Shown here piece by piece: positions 5,709 to 13,669 of a stretch of 62,694 nucleotides of DNA; position 1 is the stretch's first letter; every line of letters starts with the position of its first letter. Under the pieces are notes generated by a model, which saw nothing but the letters and a program-made list of their open reading frames with translations, was not told the DNA's origin and searched no databases. A program made the position numbers and the translations under genes. Origin of the DNA: a virus; IMG/VR virus record IMGVR_UViG_3300034167_000773, positions 1 to 62,694 of that record. One strand, written 5' to 3'.

Positions 5709-6015
5709 AAGAATATCTATCTCCAGGTTTTCTACCTTTAGAGAAATGTTCTACAACATCTCTTTCAGTAGATTCCCTTTCAATAAAGTATTCTGTTGTT
5801 CTATCATCAACAGACTTGGATGGTTCTCTATAAGACCATTCAGTAAGAGTTCTATGATGAACAGTATTACTAAGACGTTCTCTATCTTTAATAAAAGTAA
5901 AGATGTCTGTACCTAACTCTTCTTTAACCATATCATTTAACTTGTGAAATAATTGGTTATAATCATTAAGAGTCTTTTGATTTCTAATGTTGTGTAATTC
6001 TTCTTGAATAGACAT
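5707..6015 (-). CDS. hypothetical hydrophilic protein
   Basis: A 102-residue highly charged protein: an N-terminal helical part (QEELHNIRNQKTLNDYNQL, HKLNDMVKEELG) and an Arg/Glu-rich tail ending SKGRKPGDRYS. It has no membrane segment and no family I recognise. It is a single-gene unit with a terminator at its stop and a structured-RNA gap upstream. Confidence 0.6.
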   Translation of the reverse strand: MSIQEELHNIRNQKTLNDYNQLFHKLNDMVKEELGTDIFTFIKDRERLSNTVHHRTLTEWSYREPSKSVDDRTTEYFIERESTERDVVEHFSKGRKPGDRYS

Positions 6016-6109
6016 TGGTAATTGTAAATAAAAAGTTTGGCTATAATTATTTATTAAAACAACAACTAAGGAATAGCAGATACTTAAAAGTTGAGTGATA
6101 TAGTATTAG

Positions 6110-6240
6110 AGTGATTATCAATCACTTATGAATAAATTTAAACAAATAAGCCATACCCTCTCAGGACTTGTATGGAGCACTCCAATGCTACTTGGACATT
6201 TACCACTGCTGAGTACAGTGTATGCTACTTCTTATTTGTT
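6110..6240. ncRNA. multi-branched structured RNA candidate B
   Basis: A perfect 10-bp closing stem pairs AACAAATAAG (6141-6150) with CTTATTTGTT (6231-6240). Inside are a 6-bp hairpin CCATAC/GTATGG (6151-6175) and a 4-bp stem AGCA/TGCT (6176-6226) that holds two further hairpins, TCCAA/TTGGA (6181-6196) and CACTG/CAGTG (6204-6220). A 7-bp hairpin AGTGATT/AATCACT (6110-6126) precedes it. Nearly every base from 6141 to 6240 is in a helix or a short loop. The gap lies between a terminator and the next leftward gene. The strand cannot be fixed from pairing alone, and no known RNA family is recognised. Confidence 0.55.
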
Positions 6241-6273
6241 AATAGTTTCTAGAACATATAAACACAATTAAAA

Positions 6274-6288
6274 GGGGGGTTTCCCCCC
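6274..6288 (-). terminator. GC-only hairpin terminator
   Basis: Six G pair with six C around a TTT loop, followed on the minus strand by TTTTAATT. It lies 4 nt beyond the stop of the preceding gene and is exceptionally GC rich for this DNA. Confidence 0.85.
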
Positions 6289-6292
6289 ACTC

Positions 6293-6550
6293 TTAGCCGA
6301 GAACCATCAGAGCCTCACCAGTCTTGGTAGTCCTCACAGTTCCATCCTCATTCTTCCAAGGCTTCAGTTCATACTGAGTTTGGAATACACCTACCTGACC
6401 AGGTTGTAAGCCTGCACAGATATCAATAGCAGCATACACAGGTATACCACCAAATACACCAGGCTTCTTGATTAACAATAATGCCGTAGTCTTCTTCTCA
6501 CCTCTAATGGAGTGGAAAAGGAACATTTCATTTTTTTCTACTATTCTCAT
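6293..6550 (-). CDS. hypothetical protein
   Basis: The start is set at MRIVEKNEMFLFHSIRGEKK, which follows an A+T-rich leader; a longer frame adds 17 residues from a more GC-rich stretch. The 85-residue product is beta-like (TTALLLIKKPGVFGGIPVYA, VGVFQTQYELKPW) and ends TKTGEALMVLG. I cannot assign a family. A strong terminator follows. The 120 nt upstream (6551-6669) hold no gene; a GGAC/GTCC hairpin is present there. Confidence 0.6.
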   Translation of the reverse strand: MRIVEKNEMFLFHSIRGEKKTTALLLIKKPGVFGGIPVYAAIDICAGLQPGQVGVFQTQYELKPWKNEDGTVRTTKTGEALMVLG

Positions 6551-6669
6551 AATTAATTGTGTTTTATGACAGGAGATCACATACCGCCTACCTGCCTTCA
6601 CTAAGACATTGGGGGACTTTGTTGTTAGTTGTCCAACCCTTACACAAATTTTTAAAAATTTTAAAAAAA

Positions 6670-6990
6670 TTAAAATTTTATATTAAGCATCTTAAGAAGA
6701 ATCTTAAACTCTTCCTCATTATCTACTTCCCCTTCAAATACTAATCTTTCTTGTTTATAGATATATATCTTATCAAAGACATCTTTCTTTTTTGGATCAT
6801 ATAAACTCCTAAGAATAATTCCAGTAGGTATAGGATGTTTATCTACAAACTCATATGTTTTCCATTTCTCATAATAAGCTTCAAAATCATTTTCTCCAAT
6901 TGTAAAAACAAAAGTTGAATTACCAGTATCAGTTGAGGATGCTTCCTTAAAATTATTATCATTTATGATATCTATTATTTTTTTTCTCAT
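6670..6990 (-). CDS. hypothetical acidic protein
   Basis: The start MRKKIIDIINDNNFKEA is chosen because a TATATTTG promoter element ends about 15 nt before this ATG and would exclude an upstream ATG. The 106-residue product is beta-rich in the middle (STFVFTIGENDFEAYYEKW) with a charged C-terminus (EVDNEEEFKILLKMLNIKF). No family is recognised. It starts a transcript right after a terminator hairpin. Confidence 0.65.
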   Translation of the reverse strand: MRKKIIDIINDNNFKEASSTDTGNSTFVFTIGENDFEAYYEKWKTYEFVDKHPIPTGIILRSLYDPKKKDVFDKIYIYKQERLVFEGEVDNEEEFKILLKMLNIKF

Positions 6991-7005
6991 AAGTTTTATT
7001 TTTTG

Positions 7006-7013
7006 CAAATATA
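7006..7013 (-). promoter_or_regulatory. Bacteroidota-type -7 element (TATATTTG)
   Basis: A perfect TAnnTTTG match on the minus strand lies 15 nt upstream of an ATG and just downstream of a terminator hairpin, the same layout as at 1854-1898. Confidence 0.65.
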
Positions 7014-7029
7014 TATAAAAAAACAAAAA

Positions 7030-7050
7030 GGTAGTAACTAAGTTACTACC
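7030..7050 (-). terminator. intrinsic terminator
   Basis: A 9-bp perfect stem GGTAGTAAC/GTTACTACC with a 3-nt loop, followed on the minus strand by TTTTTG and seven further T. It insulates the genes at 7188-7473 from the gene at 6670-6990. Confidence 0.8.
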
Positions 7051-7145
7051 CCTGATTGCATATGCTATACAATGCTTCTTGAATTCTAATCTTATTGAGT
7101 AAGAGATACTTACCTATAGGTAAATGAATACTTAAATTTATAATT

Positions 7146-7182
7146 AAGTTATTTAATTAATTATACGAGAAATAAATAACTT
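7146..7182 (-). promoter_or_regulatory. hairpin whose loop carries TCTCGTATAA
   Basis: AAGTTATTT and AAATAACTT form a 9-bp stem around a 19-nt loop. On the minus strand the loop reads TCTCGTATAA, the same motif found upstream of many right-arm genes. The surrounding gap (7051-7187) has no gene. It may be a leftward promoter or a structured regulatory element. Confidence 0.35.
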
Positions 7183-7187
7183 TCTAT

Positions 7188-7322
7188 TTATCTTCCTTGT
7201 CCAGCATAAGGTTTCTTATACTTCTTACTCCCCTTAGCTAAGCTATTTTTCTTAGAATGTCTACCAAGAGAACTCTTAGCTTTCTTCTTGAATAAGGTTT
7301 CTGTTACTTTGTTCTTTGCCAT
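7188..7322 (-). CDS. 44-aa strongly basic protein
   Basis: The frame begins MAKNKVTETLFKKKAKSSLG and ends KKPYAGQGR, with about a third of residues Lys or Arg and almost no acid. It overlaps the end of the upstream gene by 47 nt in another frame. The bias to Lys, Arg, Gly and Ser is typical of small nucleic acid-binding or ribosomal-like proteins. No function can be assigned. The start follows an A+T-rich leader. Confidence 0.55.
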   Translation of the reverse strand: MAKNKVTETLFKKKAKSSLGRHSKKNSLAKGSKKYKKPYAGQGR

Positions 7323-7473
7323 AATTATCTAATAATTGTTTTATTCTTTCCATTGCTTGTTGAGTTCCCTCTTCACCCTTAATACTATCTAAGAAATCTT
7401 TATTCTTCTTAAGAAAAAGAGAGTATTCTTGTTTCTTTAACTTTTCTAATTTTCTTCTGTATTGCCTATTCAT
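7276..7473 (-). CDS. small coiled-coil protein
   Basis: A 65-residue charged helical protein (MNRQYRRKLEKLKKQEYSLF, then AMERIKQLLDNYGKEQ) with no recognised family. It is the first gene of the leftward arm; only 42 bp separate it from the first rightward gene. Its end overlaps the basic small-protein gene. Confidence 0.6.
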   Translation of the reverse strand: MNRQYRRKLEKLKKQEYSLFLKKNKDFLDSIKGEEGTQQAMERIKQLLDNYGKEQSNRNLIQEES

Positions 7474-7486
7474 AATATTTTATTCT

Positions 7487-7494
7487 TATATTTG
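7487..7494 (+). promoter_or_regulatory. Bacteroidota-type -7 element (TATATTTG) at the arm boundary
   Basis: A perfect TAnnTTTG match in the 42-bp divergent region between the arms, 21 nt before the first rightward ATG. A TTG lies 22 bp upstream. It probably drives the first right-arm genes through host RNA polymerase. Confidence 0.6.
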
Positions 7495-7515
7495 CAAGTA
7501 ATAATACGAATAAAA

Positions 7516-7914
7516 ATGAAAACTATAAAATTAAAATTGTTAGTATTTGAAGATTCTCTTAAAGATTCTAAAGGAAAGACTATAACACATGATATTGCAG
7601 ACATGTTAAGAGAGGTTGGAGAAGAAGTAATTGAGGGAGAAAATTTAGCTTACAAGGATATTGTCTTTGCTTTTAATACTCTACCTCCATTCATCCTTAT
7701 TGGCAATCAAGTATCCCCACTAACTGAGCATACCTTTACTATTATGCAAGGATTAACTGAGGATATTATGTTTAACTTCCTAGAAAGTCCTGATGAGATT
7801 ATGAAACTTATTAATGATGTTGAAGAGAAACACCTTAATGAAGAATTTACTAACTTCCAACTTAAGATACCTTTTAATAATGGAGAAACAAAGACTGATA
7901 GCAGTGAAGGGTGA
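7516..7914 (+). CDS. hypothetical protein, first gene of the right arm
   Basis: The start MKTIKLKLLVFEDSLKDSKG follows an A-rich leader just after a TATATTTG promoter; the longer frame would start inside that promoter. The 132-residue acidic product is helical in the second half (TEDIMFNFLESPDEIMKLIN, DVEEKHLNEEF). I do not recognise it. It overlaps the next gene by 35 nt, so it belongs to the packaging-gene transcript. Confidence 0.65.
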   Translation: MKTIKLKLLVFEDSLKDSKGKTITHDIADMLREVGEEVIEGENLAYKDIVFAFNTLPPFILIGNQVSPLTEHTFTIMQGLTEDIMFNFLESPDEIMKLINDVEEKHLNEEFTNFQLKIPFNNGETKTDSSEG

Positions 7915-8218
7915 TCCTTATCACAACTATATGAAGGTTATGGCTCTAAACTTTAATCTTACTGAGACAGAAATTAAAGTAGCTGCAGAGTTACTTAGAG
8001 AGTATGAAGCATTTCTTATACAAAGTACACCTGAGATAGCGTGGGAGTTGTTAAACTCCCCTAAGACTAACAAGAAGATTAAGGACAAACTCCTTCTTAA
8101 GGATGCTTCTTACAACAACATTAAAGCATCTCTTAAAAAGAAAAGTCTCTTAACTACTTCTGGCTTTAGAAATGGTATATATCTAGCAGATATTAAGTTT
8201 ATCTTTAGTGAGACTTAG
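7880..8218 (+). CDS. putative winged-helix DNA-binding protein
   Basis: Starting at MEKQRLIAVKGDPYHNYMKV, the 112-residue product has helices LTETEIKVAAELLREYEAF and TNKKIKDKLLLKDASYNNIK followed by ASLKKKSLLTTSGFRNGIY. The layout (helix, helix, recognition helix, basic turn) resembles MarR-like winged helices. Its position two genes before TerL and next to an HU-like gene suggests a role in genome packaging or late regulation. Weak family evidence; function inferred. Confidence 0.6.
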   Translation: MEKQRLIAVKGDPYHNYMKVMALNFNLTETEIKVAAELLREYEAFLIQSTPEIAWELLNSPKTNKKIKDKLLLKDASYNNIKASLKKKSLLTTSGFRNGIYLADIKFIFSET

Positions 8219-8435
8219 TCTTATTATTAAAGAAGTAGCTGATAATCTTGGACTTCCGTACAAGGATGTTAATACTGTCATTAAATTTGCCTTCCTCTCT
8301 GTTGCTAAACAGATGAAAGAGAAGAGTCCTAAGATAACAGTAAGATATCTTGGTACTTTTATTAGAAAACTTACCAAAAGTGAGAGGTATAAGAATTACT
8401 TAAAAAGAAAAGATGAAATTAATAGAGATAAATAG
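8208..8435 (+). CDS. HU/IHF-like DNA-binding protein
   Basis: The 75-residue product has the N-terminal helices of the HU/IHF family (IIKEVADNLGLPYKDVNTVI then KFAFLSVAKQM) and the strand motif ITVRYLGTFIRK that leads into the DNA-binding arm. It is shorter than a full HU (about 90 residues) and lacks most of the arm. It starts with GTG, overlapping the stop of the previous gene. IHF-like subunits are known in crAss-like phages; DNA bending during packaging is the likely role. Confidence 0.7.
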   Translation: MRLSLIIKEVADNLGLPYKDVNTVIKFAFLSVAKQMKEKSPKITVRYLGTFIRKLTKSERYKNYLKRKDEINRDK

Positions 8436-8931
8436 TGCTACTGTAATTTTACATGAGGCTTGCCTCTTAGTTCCGGAGTTTAAAATAGTCTATCAGAAGT
8501 ATAAGAAAGATAATGGTATTCAAGCCTTTAAGTATATCTATCTATTTGCTGATTATAACTCTCCTTATAGAGCTTATGATGAGGAACAGAAGATTGTAGC
8601 ACTAGAAAAGGATCTAGAGATAGCCTTAACACCAGAACTTAAGAATGCTATTGAGAAATATAGAGAACTTAATTACACCTTTAACATGAGGTACCTACAA
8701 GATGCCCTTCATGCTGCCAATCAGACTAGAGCATACTTTAGAAATGTAGATTATGCCCTCTTAGACTCTAGAGGTAACCCTGTTTACAAGGTTAAAGAGG
8801 TAACAGATGCACTTAAGAATACCCTTCAGGTAATTACTACACTTGAGGGGCTTAAGGAAAAGGTAGAATCTGAGAATGTAGCACAAAATAAGGTAAGAGC
8901 AGGAGCAAAGATTAACAAATGGGAGCAGTAA
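8413..8931 (+). CDS. candidate small terminase subunit or packaging protein
   Basis: A 172-residue, mostly helical protein (VYQKYKKDNGIQAFKYIYLF, TPELKNAIEKYRELNYTFN, KNTLQVITTLEGLKEKVE). It overlaps both its neighbours and runs 13 nt into TerL. The gene before TerL is often the small terminase subunit (TerS), and the helical content fits, but I see no clear helix-turn-helix. I therefore name it only as a candidate. Confidence 0.6.
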   Translation: MKLIEINSATVILHEACLLVPEFKIVYQKYKKDNGIQAFKYIYLFADYNSPYRAYDEEQKIVALEKDLEIALTPELKNAIEKYRELNYTFNMRYLQDALHAANQTRAYFRNVDYALLDSRGNPVYKVKEVTDALKNTLQVITTLEGLKEKVESENVAQNKVRAGAKINKWEQ

Positions 8932-10967
8932 GAAATAAAAATGGTATTTGGATTAATACTGAGCCTTTTAGAGAGGCCGGTAATAAGTTTATTACTACTG
9001 GTAGATATACTGATGCTCTTTTTGGGACCCTAGAGTTTGATAGATTTTGGGATCAAGAGTTTACTAGGTGTATAGAAGGGTATGAAGTATCAGGAGCTAA
9101 GATTACTGGTAAGCATTACTTCTATTTGAACTATTGTCTTATCAATAAGGTAAATTTAACTGATGATAACAGAGGTAAAAGAAAAGTATCTAAGGGATTT
9201 CTTCTTCCTGATTTTTGGGATGGGGACTTTGAGTACTTCTGGTTTCTAGAGATTGCAGAAAATGGTATAGACCCACTACTTATCCCAGGTTTGCACTTGA
9301 ATAACAAAGTGTTATGTACAGAAGGCGGTAAGAGTATGATAGTAGGTAAAGCAAGGAGAAGAGGTTTCTCTTATAAGAATGCTGCTACTATAGCTTGGGA
9401 ATATACCTTCATTAAAAAAAGCTTAACCCTAGTTGCTGCTTATGATAAGAAGTATCTATTCTCAGAAATTGGTATCTTTACTAAGGTTATGGATATGCTT
9501 AACCACTTGAATACCAATTGCCCAGCTTTTAAAAGAAGCAGGTTAGTTAATAAGATTGCTGATGGTAGAATTAAGAGTGGTTATATAGAATATACTGATG
9601 ATGGTACAGAATTAGCTAAAGGACATCAAAGTTCTATTACTTGTGTATCTTTTATGAATAACCCTGATGCTGCAAGGGGTGCTGATGCTAGTAAAATTAT
9701 TGTAGAAGAAGCAGGTACTTTTGTTAATTGGAATGAGAGTTACTATGCTATGGAACCTTCTATTAAAGCTGGTGATTATTATACTGGTATGATGATTATC
9801 TTTGGTACTGGTGGTGATATGGAAGCTGGTACTATTGACTTTGCTGAAATGTACTATAATCCAGACAATTATAACATGATGCCCTTTGAGAATGTATGGG
9901 ATGAGGATGGATTAAGAGAAAAATCTGCAGGTTTCTTCTTTCCTATGTTTCAAAACTATGAAGGGGCTTATGATAAGAGTGGTAACTCAGATATACCTAA
10001 GGCTAAAGAACTTCTTACCAAACTAAGGGAGAATAAGAAAGCTAAAGCTAAATCTCCTGATGAGTATTTAAGACATACTACTGAGTATGCTTGGTCACCA
10101 GCAGAAGCCTTTCAAATTATCTCTAATAATGTATTTCCTACAGAAGATTTAAGAAGGCAACTAGGATTATGTCAGACTAAAGATGAATATAAAGGTATTT
10201 GTGGTAAAATGGCTTATGATGAGAGAGGTAATCCAGAGTTTGTACCAGACTTAAATTTAAAACCACTTGAGTATAGAGATAAAACTTTAAATAAAAGTGG
10301 TTGTATACAGATTTGGGAAAAACCAACTCCAGGTACATCGTACAACTTATATACTGGAGGACTAGATCCATATGCTACTGATGAAGCTAATTACTCAGAC
10401 TCACTTGGCTCATTGTTTATCTTTAAAAGATATGCTATTGGTGAGGAAACTCATGATCTTCCAGTTGCTGAGTATACAGGTAGACCACAGAACTTTAAAG
10501 AATTCTATGACCAATGCATTCTCTTAATTGAGTACTATAACGCAAGCTGTTTATATGAAAATAACATCAACAATTTCAAAACTCACTGTGAGAATAAACA
10601 TAAATTACATTTATTATCCAGAACTCCAGGTATTGTCAAAGCTGCTTCTAACCAACACACAAACACCTATGGTATCAGAGTTGTCGGCAATTCATATTCA
10701 TCTGTCAAGAATGAACTTATCACTTATGTAAACAACTGGTTAAGAGAGGAGTATGAAGATGGTAAGAGTAATGTTTATAAGATTAAGTCTGTAGGACTAT
10801 TACAAGAACTTATAACTTACAATAGTAGAGGTAACTTTGATAGATTTATATCCTTCTCTCTAGCACTTATTAGAAGTATAGAGTTAACTAGAATACAACC
10901 TGCTTTTAAAGACTCGTATAAGAGGAATGGCAGAGATTTCTTTTCTTCCAAATTATTTAGTAACTAA
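8919..10967 (+). CDS. terL: large terminase subunit (TerL)
   Basis: The 682-residue ATPase-nuclease packages DNA into the procapsid. The ATPase half has a Walker A-like GKARRRGFSYKN at about residues 143-154, and a Walker B with catalytic Glu in SKIIVEEAG at about 258-266, followed by the coupling motif region IFGTGGD. The C-terminal half has the RNase H-like nuclease start GLDPYATDE (Asp 483) and later acidic positions. Length and motifs fit crAss-like TerL. It overlaps the gene before by 13 nt and the portal gene by one base (TAATG). A CGTATA motif lies near its 3' end. Confidence 0.95.
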   Translation: MGAVRNKNGIWINTEPFREAGNKFITTGRYTDALFGTLEFDRFWDQEFTRCIEGYEVSGAKITGKHYFYLNYCLINKVNLTDDNRGKRKVSKGFLLPDFWDGDFEYFWFLEIAENGIDPLLIPGLHLNNKVLCTEGGKSMIVGKARRRGFSYKNAATIAWEYTFIKKSLTLVAAYDKKYLFSEIGIFTKVMDMLNHLNTNCPAFKRSRLVNKIADGRIKSGYIEYTDDGTELAKGHQSSITCVSFMNNPDAARGADASKIIVEEAGTFVNWNESYYAMEPSIKAGDYYTGMMIIFGTGGDMEAGTIDFAEMYYNPDNYNMMPFENVWDEDGLREKSAGFFFPMFQNYEGAYDKSGNSDIPKAKELLTKLRENKKAKAKSPDEYLRHTTEYAWSPAEAFQIISNNVFPTEDLRRQLGLCQTKDEYKGICGKMAYDERGNPEFVPDLNLKPLEYRDKTLNKSGCIQIWEKPTPGTSYNLYTGGLDPYATDEANYSDSLGSLFIFKRYAIGEETHDLPVAEYTGRPQNFKEFYDQCILLIEYYNASCLYENNINNFKTHCENKHKLHLLSRTPGIVKAASNQHTNTYGIRVVGNSYSSVKNELITYVNNWLREEYEDGKSNVYKIKSVGLLQELITYNSRGNFDRFISFSLALIRSIELTRIQPAFKDSYKRNGRDFFSSKLFSN

Positions 10968-13363
10968 TGATTCCACCTCTTCCCGAACAACGAGTTCCAC
11001 AAAAAACTAAGGAGACCTTAGATTGGCAAAAAAAATGCATTATTGCCTTAGTAGGTAGAGCATACTCTAATCTCTCAGGAAGCAGATCTTCTAGAGAAGC
11101 TAAACAAATTAACTATGACCTTTTTAACTCAATTGTTAATATTGAAGATTTTTCTTATGTTACTAAGCCTTATGGTGTTGATATTCACGATAGCATTGGT
11201 AATCTTCCTGCTAATTTTCAAGACTATAATATTGTTCGCAGTTCAGTTTTGCAATTGGTTGGTGAAGAACTTAAGAGACCATTCTCTTATAAAGTAGTAT
11301 CTACTGCAGGAGATGGTTTTAATCAATATCTTCAGGAAAAAAAAGAAGCTTTAGAGTATTCCTATATGGCAATGCTTAAGAATGCTCTTGGTGAAAAAAC
11401 TGAAGCAGAAACACCTAAAGAAGTAGAAGAATACTTTACTAACTCATACACTAACAATGTAGAGATTACTGCTAACAAACTCTTAAATCATCTTGAGAAA
11501 TCCTTAAAGCTTAAGAATCACTTTATTAGAGGTTTTCAAAATGCACTTACTTGTGCAGAGGAAGTATATTATGCAGGTATCTTTAACAATGAACCAGTTT
11601 TAATTCCTTGGAATCCAATACACTTTGAGTGTGATAAGAACCAAGATTCACTCTTTATTGAGGATTGTGATTGGGCAGTAGGTAGAATGTGGTTAGATAG
11701 AGGACAAATACTAGATTGGTTTGGAGACAGACTAACAGATAAAGATAAAGAAAACTTAAGAAGCGCAGAGATATTTAATGCAACAGCATCCTATGGACAA
11801 TCCCCAGAAGTCATTACAACAACATACCCACATTACAACTACACAGGTACCAAAATTCTCATGCAACTTACCACATGGAAAAGTGAGAAGAAGATTGGGA
11901 CTGCAACTTATCTTGACCAAAATGGTCAGGAACAAAAGAAAGTTGTTGATGAAAGTTTTAAGATTCCTGAAGAACTTAAAGGGGAAATCAAAGTTGAATG
12001 GAACTGGATACCTAGGACATGGATTGGAGTACAAGTTGGACCAACAATCTTCTTTGCATATGAGAGTCCCTATCAATTCAACACAGTGGATAACCCATAC
12101 AAGTGTAAACTTCCATTTATTGGTAGAATCTTCAACAACATCAACAGTAAGCCGACCTCACTTGTTGATCTCATTAAACCCTATCAGTACCTCTACAACA
12201 TCATCTGGTACAGACTAGAGTTAGAGTTTGCTAAGGCAAAGGGTAAGAAGTTTGTAATGGATATTGCTCAAATACCCAAATCTAAAGGATGGAGTGTAGA
12301 GCAATGGATGTATTACTTTGATACTCTGGGTATTGCATTTGTAAACTCAGCAGAAGAAGGTAGAGAAGGAGATCCAAGTTCTGTATCTAAGTTTAATCAG
12401 TTTACTGGTATTGATATGAGCTTGAGTAGTTCTATACAAGGATATTTCTCAATGCTTTCTAAACTTGAGGAGGCAGTAGAAAATATTACTGGTATCTCAA
12501 GACAAAGAAAAGGACAGATTAATAGTTCTGAGACTGTAGGAGGTGTAGAAAGATCTGTAGTGCAAAGCAACGCTCTCACTGAAATATATTTTCATGAACA
12601 TTCAATGGTTAAAGAGAAGGTCTTAGAACATCTTTTAGAAATAGCTAAGATTGCCTACTCAACTAATGAACAAGGTAAACTTGTATTTGATGAGTTTAGT
12701 AGAAATGTATTAAATACTAAATCCCTGCTTAATACAGACTTTGGTTTATATGTATCTGATAGTATTAAAGATAATGCAATCTTTGAACAACTTAAAGGAC
12801 TTGCTAAAGAAGGTATTTCTTCTGGAACTTTACAATTCTCTAACTTTGTTACTCTCTTAAAGAGCAACTCTATTGCTGAAGTAGAATCCTCTATTAAAGC
12901 TTCTGAGGAAAGAAAGATGAAGATGCAAGAACAACAATCTGCTACTCAACAACAACAGATTCAAAGTAATGAAAAAATTGCTAGAGAGAAAATGGATAGG
13001 GATGAAAATCAAAAACAACTTGATAGAGAAGCAAGACTTAGAGAAGCTGAGATTAGAGCTTTGGGTTCTATTGGAATGAGTAATCCTGATGTTAATCAAA
13101 ATATGATTCCAGATGTAATGGAACAAGCTAAACTTTCTTTACAGCAATCTAAACAACAGTTTGATCAAGTTGAGAAAAAACAAAAAATGGAAATTGAGAA
13201 AACTAAAATGCAAGTTCAACAAGAAATGCAATCTAGAGAAAATGCTCAACAAGATAGAGTTCATGCTGATAATATGAGGCTTGAACAGCAGAAACTTGTT
13301 CTTAAGAAAGAAGAGATTGCAGTTAAGAAAAAAGCTCTTAAGTATAAACCTAAAAGCAAATAG
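10967..13363 (+). CDS. portal protein
   Basis: The 798-residue portal forms the dodecameric vertex for DNA entry and exit. Position directly after TerL, size, and the conserved segment NITGISRQRKGQ near residue 505 followed by SSETVGGVERSV support this. The N-terminal part (DWQKKCIIALVGRAYSNLSG) and the DFSYVTKPYG region also fit crAss-like portals. The last 150 residues are a long Gln/Lys/Glu-rich coiled coil with a strongly basic end, probably lying inside the capsid. Confidence 0.92.
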   Translation: MIPPLPEQRVPQKTKETLDWQKKCIIALVGRAYSNLSGSRSSREAKQINYDLFNSIVNIEDFSYVTKPYGVDIHDSIGNLPANFQDYNIVRSSVLQLVGEELKRPFSYKVVSTAGDGFNQYLQEKKEALEYSYMAMLKNALGEKTEAETPKEVEEYFTNSYTNNVEITANKLLNHLEKSLKLKNHFIRGFQNALTCAEEVYYAGIFNNEPVLIPWNPIHFECDKNQDSLFIEDCDWAVGRMWLDRGQILDWFGDRLTDKDKENLRSAEIFNATASYGQSPEVITTTYPHYNYTGTKILMQLTTWKSEKKIGTATYLDQNGQEQKKVVDESFKIPEELKGEIKVEWNWIPRTWIGVQVGPTIFFAYESPYQFNTVDNPYKCKLPFIGRIFNNINSKPTSLVDLIKPYQYLYNIIWYRLELEFAKAKGKKFVMDIAQIPKSKGWSVEQWMYYFDTLGIAFVNSAEEGREGDPSSVSKFNQFTGIDMSLSSSIQGYFSMLSKLEEAVENITGISRQRKGQINSSETVGGVERSVVQSNALTEIYFHEHSMVKEKVLEHLLEIAKIAYSTNEQGKLVFDEFSRNVLNTKSLLNTDFGLYVSDSIKDNAIFEQLKGLAKEGISSGTLQFSNFVTLLKSNSIAEVESSIKASEERKMKMQEQQSATQQQQIQSNEKIAREKMDRDENQKQLDREARLREAEIRALGSIGMSNPDVNQNMIPDVMEQAKLSLQQSKQQFDQVEKKQKMEIEKTKMQVQQEMQSRENAQQDRVHADNMRLEQQKLVLKKEEIAVKKKALKYKPKSK

Positions 13364-13369
13364 CGTATA
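13364..13369 (+). promoter_or_regulatory. CGTATA motif, candidate phage promoter
   Basis: GCGTATAAAAT directly follows the TAG stop of the portal gene, 20 nt before the next ATG. It belongs to the recurrent motif set upstream of right-arm genes. Confidence 0.5.
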
Positions 13370-13389
13370 AAATAAAGAATAAAAATATT

Positions 13390-13662
13390 ATGGCAAAATC
13401 AGTTAATACCCCTAAAGAAGAAACTCTAGTTGTAACACAAGTAGAAGAAACACTTACTCCTGCTCCTGTAGTAGAAGAAGTAGTTACAGCTGTAGTAGAA
13501 GTTAAACCTGCACCCTCTTTTAATAAAGAAGAAATTGTAACTAAACTTGGAGAACTTGCTTTTATCTTTAGAACTATGTATGGAGAACAATTAAATCCTG
13601 TATTTGCAGAGATTCATAAGTCCCTCTCTAATGCACAATATAAGATTATGCAAAACCTTTAA
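13390..13662 (+). CDS. small protein with Val/Pro/Glu-rich N-terminus
   Basis: A 90-residue protein. The first half is a low-complexity Val-Glu-Pro-Thr stretch; the second half forms helices (NKEEIVTKLGELAFIFRTMY, NPVFAEIHKSLSNAQYKIM). I do not recognise it. Its place between portal and capsid genes suggests a minor head protein. A CGTATA motif and A-rich leader precede it, and it is followed 7 nt later by the next gene. Confidence 0.7.
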   Translation: MAKSVNTPKEETLVVTQVEETLTPAPVVEEVVTAVVEVKPAPSFNKEEIVTKLGELAFIFRTMYGEQLNPVFAEIHKSLSNAQYKIMQNL

Positions 13663-13669
13663 TAAAAAA

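Noticed and set aside
6128-6271. A 47-codon plus-strand frame with a hydrophobic product
   Set aside because: It lies on the opposite strand to all genes of this arm, coincides with a strongly base-paired RNA candidate, and has no clear promoter. Ribosome profiling could reverse this view.
8413-8931. Firm naming as small terminase subunit
   Set aside because: Only the position before TerL and helical content support it; no DNA-binding motif is seen, so it is listed as a candidate only.
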